From Clavaria fumosa (lineage: Eukaryota > Basidiomycota > Agaricomycetes > Agaricales > Clavariaceae): a DNA stretch of 64,000 nt. How positions within the stretch are numbered: the stretch's first letter is position 1; each line of letters starts with the position of its first letter. Of the stretch, positions 56,041 through 64,000 are shown one piece after another. A program made the translations under genes and the position numbers. The stretch covers positions 3,968,001 to 4,032,000 of the forward strand of contig OX637797.1 in assembly GCA_951802425.1 (NCBI GenBank), read 5' to 3'. Below the pieces are notes generated by a model that saw only the letters and a list, made by a program, of their open reading frames with translations, searched no databases and was not told the DNA's origin.

Positions 56041-57605
56041 GATAGCTCGTCGAGATGTCAGTAGTTTCACTGGGCTGTTGAAATTATCAATGTCAAGTGG
56101 ATTGCATATCTCGAGGACTCACTTTACTCTCACTCTTTGAAGTCTTTGAAGTCTGAGAGTCCTTCGAAAATACTTGAACCGTTACTGGCTTCATCATGCG
56201 AGTCGAGCGGTGTCCATTGGCAAGAATCCGTGGAACGATAAGTGGTCGGAGTAAGGCAATCAACGTGTCCAGATGTCGCTGAGAAAAGAGATCACATGGC
56301 AGATCCCTTTTGCCATCAGTGCTGAGATGATAAAGCAGACGGAGCGACGAGGGATAAATGTTGAGATGTTCGGCAATCGTTTGCTGAAGCTCGTACCACG
56401 TGATTGTCGAAGAGACGATCTCGCGGGTTCTCGTTGCTCCATCTGTGATCTCTATCGTGAATTTTCAGATGCTAATTTTCATATTATTACTATAATAGGA
56501 AACCGTAAACCCGGCAAACCATGGGTACGGTGTAGTGGGTATTACGGTTCTTGCTGCAACTGCTTGATTACAGTCAAGTCCTTCAGGGGTTCCTGTAAGG
56601 CGTTAGAGATTCACCAAACACCCTTGAGGATGTGGAGTATGAATTCAAAATGTGTGAGAAATAGAAATATACGGTGTCCGGGATATTCTGCTATGTGTCC
56701 GATAAAATCCGATAAGGATGGTGCGATAAGACGAAGGGCCGGCAACGACGGAGGCCAGCGGATCGAAGGTTGCGACGACGGGTGAGCTTAGGTGAGGTTT
56801 CTAACAGAGAGAAGGGGTTCAGAAAGCTGTCTTTCAGAGAGGTCCGGAGTGTACTTAAGTACAGTTCTGTAAGTACAGCAAATTGGAATGTACGGAAATG
56901 TCCGGAAAACACATGGAACAGCGCCATGTCGCGTGAAGGGTTACATGAAGGAGTTATATCACAAGGGAAATGAGTAGCTCGGAGGAATGAAATGTCCGAT
57001 AACTAGCAAATGTCCGGACCGCTCATAAACTGAAGGAAAGTGGGGCTGGTACAGCAAAGGGGTACTAAGAACAATGGACAAGGTACTGCAAAGGGTTTGA
57101 AACGTTTAAACGATTGAATGGTTGAAAGGGATCATAATATGAAATTTACAGCATGGTATATGAAATAAAGGAATGGGAATGGAATAGTGTGTATGTCGAG
57201 CGCTGACCGTGCTGGAGAGGTGAAATAGAGAGGCGTGGGCGGTGTGTGAGAGCGGTGGGCTGTGATCGTCACGGGGGATTGAAAACCGAAGTGTCCGACA
57301 TCGGACATGTATCGGATACTATCGGTGGTTATCGGACGGTGTCGGATCGTTATCGGTTCGTATCGCACGTAATTTCTTTGGATCGCAAAACATCCGGATA
57401 GTCGGTATCTGTCATGTTTCCGTGTTTAGATCGCATATGGTCCTTACATTCTCCCGGGGGCTGAAAATGCAACCGCCCTCGGTTGCAACCAAACAAGGCC
57501 AAATAACGGTTTGTTGATCGTGAAGTACGCGTCGTGTGGGTGCACATAGGTCCAAACACACCCTTGTGTTTTCTCCAGCGACAGCAACACGTCAACTCTC
57601 CGACA
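56041..57605. other. probable gypsy B 3' LTR region; no gene
   Basis: Rich in TCCGGA and ATCGG words, like the gypsy B interior. It lies where the 3' LTR of the minus-strand gypsy B should be. The partner LTR is outside the window (beyond 64000), so borders cannot be set. The open frame 56273-56785 shows no domain. Confidence 0.35.
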
Positions 57606-59141
57606 ATGGAAAACTTCGATTCTTCAATCTTTCGAAACGCAGTCCAGGCGATGACCGAGGCGCAGGCCATGGCGCCGGGCGAGGAGTTGCCGGATCGGGG
57701 GCAGGATGGAGAGTGCGCGGAGTGGGTGGGGACGTATGCGGGTGACGCGGTGCGTGAACGAGAATCTTTCGTACTTTTTTGTATCGCACTGACAACGTTT
57801 TTAGGACGATTTTCTTGCCGGATATGTGGCAGCGATCGACGACGACGTGGAGGTGGACGAGGGACTCGTCCGGGTCGCGCGAAGGCTCAAGAAGTGGCGG
57901 AAGCTCCGCGGGGACGAGTGGTCCGCTGAGCGGACGAGAAGGCGGGAGGAGGTCGAGGCCGAGAAACAGCGCACGAGCGAGGAGAGGGCGGCTACTGAGC
58001 GGGCCGCAGCAGAGGCGGAGGCGGAGGAGAGGCGGGCTGCCGAGAAGAGGGCGCGCCTTGCCCGGGCGCGCTTAATTGTCGTAAGTGACAGCGACGACAA
58101 GGGCGAGGCGGCGGCGGCGGCAACAACGACGACGACGGGAGCGGCGGAGTCCGGTGCAGCGGCGGTAACAACGACGACGATATCACCGGACGCCGGAGAG
58201 CTGCGTGTGGACGAGGTGGCGGCAGGGGAGGATCCGGACGGTCATCGGACCGTGTGGGGAACCGACGGGGTGACGCCCGTCGGTGTTATCGAGGCGGCGG
58301 CGGTGAGTGCGGTGGCCGGGGGAGGCGAGCAGTCGGTGGAGGAGCCGATGTTCGTGCACCGGGACGGTGCGCGGATGATGGCGACTCCGGTGTGGGTGGA
58401 GATCGCGAGGCGGAAGGCAGCGGAGCGAGGGCGAGGGAGGAGAGGCGGGGCGAAGAGCGACATAGAGTCCCGGGCTGCGCGGCAGCCTGGAGATAAGGTG
58501 AGTGGTTAATTAAGATATGTGAGGCTTTTTCGACGTCTGATATAATGATTAGGAGCACGTTCCGGGGTGCAAGGAGTGCACCCGGAAGTGGCGGGCGTGC
58601 TACGGAGTGGAGGGGATAGCGTGCCGGTGGTGCCGGACGTATAAGGTATCGTGCAGTCTGTCGGCTGTGCGAGGTAAGTGGTATTCTTTTTATTTTTCAT
58701 GATGAGACAAATGATAGGTGTGTTTCAGGAGCGAAAACAGAGAGAGCGGCGGTGTCCGGAACGGAAGGTATGTCGAGAAGGTATCGGGTCCGCATTTGCT
58801 AACGTATCGGAACAGGTCCGAAGGCGGCGGGAGCGAGCGGAAGTAAGAGGCCGAGGCGAGGTGCGACGCGGGTACCGGTTCGCGAGGAGACGACGCCGGA
58901 GGAGGAGGACGAGATTGAGGAGGATACCAGTGTGGAGCTGGTGGAGGAGCCGCCGGCAAAGAAGAAGAAGGCGGAGGCGGGACCAAGTCGGAAGGGTAAG
59001 GAGCGGGAGGTGGCGCGAGGGGTGTCCGGGAGGGAGGCGCTCGATAGGGCGCTGGAGATGATGGAGAGGGGGGCGGACCAGGTGAAGGCCGGAGCGGAGC
59101 TGCTCCGGATGCTCCTCCTTGGCGAGTCATCCTCTAAGTAA
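57606..59141 (+). CDS. Zn2Cys6-like protein, antisense to gypsy B
   Basis: Exons 57606-57749, 57805-58497, 58553-58674 and more, with clean GT-AG introns. N-terminus MENFDSSIFRNAVQAMTEAQAM, then a Glu/Arg/Ala-rich coiled coil (residues about 75-140) and a Thr/Ala linker. Next comes CKECTRKWRACYGVEGIAC followed by RWCRTYKVSC. Its spacing C-X2-C-X6-C-X7-C-X2-C-X6-C fits a fungal Zn(II)2Cys6 cluster. A Lys/Glu-rich tail ends LRMLLLGESSSK at 59141. Zn2Cys6 clusters bind DNA. Here the cluster is near the C-terminus rather than the usual N-terminus. It runs tail to tail with gypsy B pol, 222 bp apart, and shares its CpG-rich composition. It may be an extra antisense gene of the retroelement. Confidence 0.65.
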
Positions 59142-59363
59142 ATATTTTGTTTTTGTTTTTATATATGTTTTTCTTTTTCTATTTGGTATGGTATGTCGTG
59201 TGGGATAAGTGAGGAATGTGAGAATGTGAGAAAATGGTTGAAAGAACGTCGGGTATAAAGTTTGGACTTGTCCGAAATTTCGATTTTTTTTTTTTTTTTT
59301 TTTTTGAAGGTGTGAATCAATGTGAAGTATAGAAAAATGAAGGATATGATGGAGAAAAAATAC

Positions 59364-62300
59364 TTAATGGCGAGGCCGAAGGTTCCGGGTTGCTCCGGAG
59401 CGTTGCGGACGAGTTTCTGCAGTGTCGTCGTCGGTGGTTTCATTATCGGATTCATCGGATAGGTCAGCCGCTTGGTTTTGCTCATCTTCTCTGTCGATAG
59501 AGTTGGGTGACGCCTCGTGTATTTGATAGGGAGAGATGTCCTCGTTTATCTCCGTCGTTTGGTCGATGATAGAAGTGACCGGAATCGATGTTTGCGACCT
59601 CGGATAGTAGGGAATGATGCGGAAAGCTGCGTAGTGGATTTTGGAAACGGCGCCGTCGAGTTCCGAGAGAATATAGGCGCCATATTGTGTTCGGCGAACG
59701 ACGATCATCGGTCCGAAGAATCGCGGTTTTGTTTTTCGATTTAATTCCATTTCAACGGCCGAATTGCGGATCAATACCAACGATCCGGGTTGGAAGTCGT
59801 AGTCGATAATAGACTTCCGGTGTGCGTCGATGAACTGCTTGACGGATTGTTTGCGGGCAGCGAGCACTTTATCGGCGATTGTTGCTAGATCTTCTTCTCG
59901 TTTTTGCAGTTGGCGGGCACGAAGGGCTATCAGTTCCGGAGTGGTCATCGGGGCGTCGGCGGTCGGAATTAAATATGTTGCTTCGGATATGTCGAAGGGG
60001 AAAAGCGGTTCGACGCCATGTGCGATGTAAAATGGGGAGTGGCCGGTGGACCGTTGGATCGTGGTTCGTTCTGCCCAAATGACTGAGGGTAAAACGTCCG
60101 GCCATTTCGATTCGTCTCCATCTGCTGCTTTGATTAACGACTCACGGACCGATCGATGGGCACGTTCGATGACGCCGTTAGCGCGGGAGTTGTATCCGGA
60201 TATACGGATGTGATGGATTCCGTACCGTTTCTTAAGGAAATCGAGGGCTTTGATAAATGGGGCTCCGTTATCCGTGATAATCTCTTCTACTGCTCCCCAT
60301 CGGCATAGTATATCTTCGAATATGAAGGTTCCGAGAAGTCGGGCGGTCTCGTTTCGTAGCGGTCTTGCTTCCGGATATGCGGATAACGAGCATCGGGCGT
60401 GGACGAGAAGTCGGAAACCGCGGGCTCTTGGTAGGAACATAGTATCAATGTGCGCTCGACGGAAAAGACCGGCCGGTGTAGCGACCGTCGGTGGAATGAA
60501 GATCTTCCGGATTTGCCGAGTTTGGCATTGGTGACAAGTTTTGACAAACCATTTTACGTCTTGATCCAGCACCGGCCACCAGAACCGATTTAGAATACGT
60601 GTCCGGATAACGTAAACGCCTTTGTGGCCGAGTGAATCGTGTGCCTCTGTGATAATTGCGAGACGTTTGTGGTCCGGAGGTACTACTTGGTGGTATCCGT
60701 TAGGTCGGCGACGCCATAATTTGTCATCTAGGATGAAGAACTCGGATGCGGAGCGGACCAGTCGTCGGAACTGGTTTGCGTCAATGCCGGAGGGACGGAT
60801 CGGGTTTCGAAGGAAAGATTCAATTTTGCGAATCTGTTCTTCTCTTTTGTTTGCTGCATCGGATCGGGGTATAAGGACGGCGGAAGATTCGTTCGGGGTC
60901 GGTGATTCCTCGGGTGGTACCGTCGAATTGAGTAGCGTCGATCCTGTGTAAACTTTGAAGCGAGTATGGGTGATGCCGGCGAGTCGTGTCTCGGATGTGT
61001 AGGAAGCGTCCGGTGCTCGATTCATGTGTTCCATGGCGAATACGTAGCTCCGATCGATCCATTCTTCGTGATCTTCAGACTCGGTATCTTCTTCACCATC
61101 TGCGGCACGTCGGCGTGATAGTCCGTCGGCTCCGGTGTGCTTATCTGCGGGAATATGAACAAGATCGGAATCGAAGAGTAGTATACCGGCAATCCATCGA
61201 TTCATGGCAGCGTTGGGTTGAATGTCCGGATTGTTTAGCATACCCTTAATGAACTTCGCGTCCATTTCGACAGTAAATTTCGGAAGGCCTATAAGGTAAA
61301 TCCGGTACGACCGAAGTGCGCGGAAGAGTCCGTATAATTCGATTTTTGCTTGTGAGTATCGGGCCTCGCGTTCGTTCCAGGTAATGGAGCCAAAGCGGGA
61401 GGGATATCGTATTCCATCTTCTCCAATTTGGAAGAGTGCGAAACCAACGGCGATATTTGATGAGTCGACGGCGAGGATTACGGGTTGTCCGGAGCGGTAG
61501 TCGATTGGTCGGATGGCGGATGAGTTCAGAATCGCGTGTTTGAGTCGGTCCATCGAGTTTTGTTCTTCTTTTTCGAATCTGAATGGCACGTCCTTGCGAG
61601 TTAGACTGACAAGAGGTCGGGCAAGTACGGCGTAGTTTTTAATGAATATCCGGAGTAGTCCGCAAACCCCTAAAAATGATCGGACATCGGTCAGGGTTTT
61701 GCAAGGAGGCCAGTCCCGGATACGCTGAACGTTGGAGGCATCCGGAACTCGTCCTTCGTATGTGCACGTATGTCCGGTAACGACTGCTTCGGGAACGCAA
61801 ATTGTCGTTTTCTTGCCGTTAAAGGTTCCTCCGACTTTCTTGATTCGTTGGAGCACCCGGTTGACGTTATTTAAATGCTCCCAAACAAATCGTCGTATTT
61901 GCGGATTCTCAGGGATCGTCTCGTAGGTGCCGTCCGGAAGCTCGTATCGGGTTTCCGGGCCCTTGATCGCTACATCGTCTACGAATGGGATGGTTACGTG
62001 CGGAATTTCATCTTGTAGAACATGCGTGACGTCTCCATGCATAATCTGCGTCGCGTTGGTGTATCCCATGGGGACGCAGGTGAGCCGTTTTGCTCCGAGA
62101 GGGGTTTGAAACGTGGTGAGGTCTCGGCTTCGTTCGTCCAGAGACCGCTGATCGAAGGAGACGAAAAGGTCGAGTGATCCGTAACATCCGCGTCCGGCGA
62201 ATGATTCCGCAAAAACCTCCATTATCGGGGGGACCGCGGAATCGCCGATAGTGATTTTGTTAAGCGGCTGGAGGTTGTGCACGAGTCGGAGAGACTTTCC

Positions 62301-63101
62301 GTCTTTCTTTAACACGCAAAACCACTGGGACCGATAAGAAGAGTTGGATTCTTCATAAACGCCGGCTGCGATCTTTTCCCGGATTACTTTGAGAACTTCG
62401 TCGTAAATACCGGGGGGAATCGGTATATTTTTGAAGATCCAAGGGATATGTTCGACTGTCGGGATAATAATCGGATCGAAGTATTTTGCGTCGAATCGTC
62501 CTTTTTCGGTCTCTTTCCAAGCGAAGGCGTCTTCCTGGGCTTTAATAAGATGGTGAACGAGTTTTTCTTCCTCCGGCCATAAGAATCCGGTGGGGTTGGC
62601 GTTGTGCGTGTCTTTCCGGTTTTGAGTGTATCGAAGACCGGGGGTGAAATCGGGGGGATGGGTCGGAAGAGTTGGCATATCGGCTAGGGGGTCCGGGTGT
62701 CGGCGTCGGACAATCCGGAATTCTTTGGGTACTGTCGCTTTGATCGGATTGACGCGATTCGCGACTTTCTTATATTTCTTTCCCAAGTAAACTGGAAGAA
62801 CGGCGTCCGTAGACAGGGAATTTATTTCGGGGGTTTTGTTGTACAAGGGGGTTGCAACATTTGGACGCGACGGTTCACGTCCGATAGCGACTGGGGAATC
62901 AGCGGAATCGAGAGAAACGTCCGAGATACTGATACAGGGGAAGGGGTCGAGAGAGACTGGGTTTATAAGGGAAAACGATAAGGGAACGTGAACGGAAGTA
63001 GGAAAAATGGCTGGAGTCTCGTATCTGGGTATAGCTTCCGTGTCCGCATTGATCGGAGGTAAGTCCGTTGGTTTGCGGACATTCGAGGCTCCAGCTCTCA
63101 A
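59364..63101 (-). CDS. gypsy B Pol: RT, RNase H, integrase (intact)
   Basis: A 1245-codon uninterrupted frame. The protease-distal linker is followed by reverse transcriptase (PWIFKNIPIPPGIYDEV, SLRLVHNLQPLN, LTCVPMGYTNA and the catalytic box PFVDDVAI) and RNase H (VILAVDSSNIAVGFAL, ITWNEREARYSQAKIELYGL, VEMDAKFIKGM). A zinc HHCC region (HDSLGHKG ... CHQCQ) leads into the integrase core (HIDTMFLP, IITDNGAPF, GVIERAHRSVRE) and a C-terminal LVLIRNSAVEMELNRK...GPMIVVRR domain. It ends LRPRH. The frame overlaps the end of gag by a few bases in the -1 phase. No stop was found, so the element may be recent. Confidence 0.9.
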   Translation of the reverse strand: MRAGASNVRKPTDLPPINADTEAIPRYETPAIFPTSVHVPLSFSLINPVSLDPFPCISISDVSLDSADSPVAIGREPSRPNVATPLYNKTPEINSLSTDAVLPVYLGKKYKKVANRVNPIKATVPKEFRIVRRRHPDPLADMPTLPTHPPDFTPGLRYTQNRKDTHNANPTGFLWPEEEKLVHHLIKAQEDAFAWKETEKGRFDAKYFDPIIIPTVEHIPWIFKNIPIPPGIYDEVLKVIREKIAAGVYEESNSSYRSQWFCVLKKDGKSLRLVHNLQPLNKITIGDSAVPPIMEVFAESFAGRGCYGSLDLFVSFDQRSLDERSRDLTTFQTPLGAKRLTCVPMGYTNATQIMHGDVTHVLQDEIPHVTIPFVDDVAIKGPETRYELPDGTYETIPENPQIRRFVWEHLNNVNRVLQRIKKVGGTFNGKKTTICVPEAVVTGHTCTYEGRVPDASNVQRIRDWPPCKTLTDVRSFLGVCGLLRIFIKNYAVLARPLVSLTRKDVPFRFEKEEQNSMDRLKHAILNSSAIRPIDYRSGQPVILAVDSSNIAVGFALFQIGEDGIRYPSRFGSITWNEREARYSQAKIELYGLFRALRSYRIYLIGLPKFTVEMDAKFIKGMLNNPDIQPNAAMNRWIAGILLFDSDLVHIPADKHTGADGLSRRRAADGEEDTESEDHEEWIDRSYVFAMEHMNRAPDASYTSETRLAGITHTRFKVYTGSTLLNSTVPPEESPTPNESSAVLIPRSDAANKREEQIRKIESFLRNPIRPSGIDANQFRRLVRSASEFFILDDKLWRRRPNGYHQVVPPDHKRLAIITEAHDSLGHKGVYVIRTRILNRFWWPVLDQDVKWFVKTCHQCQTRQIRKIFIPPTVATPAGLFRRAHIDTMFLPRARGFRLLVHARCSLSAYPEARPLRNETARLLGTFIFEDILCRWGAVEEIITDNGAPFIKALDFLKKRYGIHHIRISGYNSRANGVIERAHRSVRESLIKAADGDESKWPDVLPSVIWAERTTIQRSTGHSPFYIAHGVEPLFPFDISEATYLIPTADAPMTTPELIALRARQLQKREEDLATIADKVLAARKQSVKQFIDAHRKSIIDYDFQPGSLVLIRNSAVEMELNRKTKPRFFGPMIVVRRTQYGAYILSELDGAVSKIHYAAFRIIPYYPRSQTSIPVTSIIDQTTEINEDISPYQIHEASPNSIDREDEQNQAADLSDESDNETTDDDTAETRPQRSGATRNLRPRH

Positions 63102-64000
63102 AAATCCGGATGCGGTTTCTTGTTCTTCAAGGATTTGCGGATCGGGATTCGCTCCTTCGTTGGCACTATGATTCTTTCTCCGGTGTTTGGATCGTTGAGA
63201 ATAAGGTCCTGGGCCCCGTGGGGATGGTCAATCGTTTGGGAACCGGTTAACATGAAAAACGGTCGTCCGACAAGAACCTCGCAGGGCAACGTGTCTGCTA
63301 CTTGCATTTGAACATGGAATGTGCACGGACCGATCTGTAGGGGGAAATTCTTGATGAGTCCGAGGGTCGGAGCGATGGTGCCATGAGAGGATTCCATGTG
63401 AATAACGTTCTCGGAGTGTAGTGGGTTGCCGAGTTTCTCCCAAACGTCTCTTCGCATTGCCACGATTGAGCTGCCTTGGTCGAGCAGGCACTCCGCGGCG
63501 ATCCGGTTGTCCAATATCCCTTCTACGATGCGGAGCGGAGCAGCGTCGACGGCGACAACAAGATCGGAGGTGTCCGGGACCGTAATGTTTGTATAGAGCG
63601 TATCCTGTACGACGGACGCGGTGACCGGAACGCGACGAGCGGTAACCACATCCTTCATCTTTTTGCGGATGTCTCCGGAAATGGCGAGTAGTTCGCGAGG
63701 TGTGACGCGGACTGGCATGTCGAGTGCGCGATCGAATACTTGTTGAACGGTTACCGGATTTTCGATCGGAGCTTGGTAATGGTACTGGACGTCGGGTCGT
63801 TCGATTTTCTCCGGCTTTGATGGACGAGTGACCTGAGGCGGCGTAATAACAACGGCGGGTGGGGGCGGTAACCTAGATGGCTGAGGATCGGTATTCCTGG
63901 GTGTGGGTGCTTTCCTTTTGCCCTTGTCTACTTTCTTCGCGACATCGTTTGCAAAGGTGCGGACCATGTTTTCCAACACGGTATTCTCGTCATCTTCCTC
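63098..64000 (-). CDS. gypsy B Gag-protease, 3' part (partial)
   Basis: Continues beyond the right edge. Contains the Pro-rich linker (PQPSRLPPPPAVVITPP), TPRELLAISGDIRKKMKDV, and an aspartic protease starting ECLLDQGSSIVAMRRDVWEKLG with VGRPFFMLTGSQ later. The active-site triad reads DQG rather than the common DTG or DSG. It ends HPDF with TGA just after a run of five T (about 63095-63105). Pol continues in the -1 frame. CpG-rich, in contrast to the relic at 19580-20560. Confidence 0.8.
   Translation of the reverse strand, partial: EEDDENTVLENMVRTFANDVAKKVDKGKRKAPTPRNTDPQPSRLPPPPAVVITPPQVTRPSKPEKIERPDVQYHYQAPIENPVTVQQVFDRALDMPVRVTPRELLAISGDIRKKMKDVVTARRVPVTASVVQDTLYTNITVPDTSDLVVAVDAAPLRIVEGILDNRIAAECLLDQGSSIVAMRRDVWEKLGNPLHSENVIHMESSHGTIAPTLGLIKNFPLQIGPCTFHVQMQVADTLPCEVLVGRPFFMLTGSQTIDHPHGAQDLILNDPNTGERIIVPTKERIPIRKSLKNKKPHPDF

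Noticed and set aside
56273..56785. Plus-strand 170-codon frame with several Cys
   Set aside because: No domain, no splice support, and located in a probable LTR region.

Overview
The window looks like a transposon-rich stretch of a basidiomycete (Agaricomycete-type) fungal nuclear genome. The evidence is short 45-60 nt introns with GTRAGT donors, KDZ-superfamily transposases next to a TET/JBP-like dioxygenase (a pairing known from mushroom-forming fungi), Ty3/gypsy and Ty1/copia retroelements, a short TTAGGG run, and fragments of ordinary host genes (BIO3, RRP41, an amino-acid-oxidase-like gene). No rRNA, confident tRNA or CRISPR array was seen.

Layout. 1-16.5 kb: a degraded histone-H3-tail-mimic gene (-), an apparently intact DDE transposase (+), low-complexity repeats, a TET/JBP-like oxygenase (+) convergent with KDZ transposase 1 (-), a C48 (Ulp1-like) peptidase (-), and a 174-bp tandem repeat. 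16.5-28 kb: a nest of retroelement debris. Gypsy 'A' is interrupted by a copia element with a resolvable 5-bp target duplication, which itself holds a 301-bp MITE. A CpG-decayed relic of gypsy 'B' also lies here. 28-30 kb: decayed host-gene pieces, including BIO3 and RRP41 head to head. 30.5-49 kb: a host HECT-like gene (-) split by a 15.5-kb transposon (32408-47915) with a 7-bp target duplication and about 2-kb inverted ends built of 43-bp satellite repeats. 49-56 kb: a TATA-driven gene of unknown function, a second inverted BIO3/RRP41 fragment and further decayed host genes. 56-64 kb: gypsy 'B' (-) with an intact pol and a spliced Zn2Cys6-like gene on its antisense strand.

Most interesting system. 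The 15.5-kb element carries KDZ transposase 2, a cargo gene of unknown function, and an intact six-exon 441-residue gene. Its first 14 residues mimic the histone H3 tail. They are followed by an eight-cysteine ADD/PHD-like finger, a domain with a His/Cys pair spaced as in caspase/CHAT folds, and a C-terminal zinc ribbon. A divergent broken copy near the left edge keeps the same architecture, intron positions and His/Cys pair. Together with the TET/JBP-like gene this suggests a transposon-borne chromatin-targeting module. Function is inferred, not shown.

Several copies carry CG to TG/CA changes, and both KDZ transposases are broken by one TGA at a codon consistent with CGA decay. This points to CpG methylation acting on these elements.
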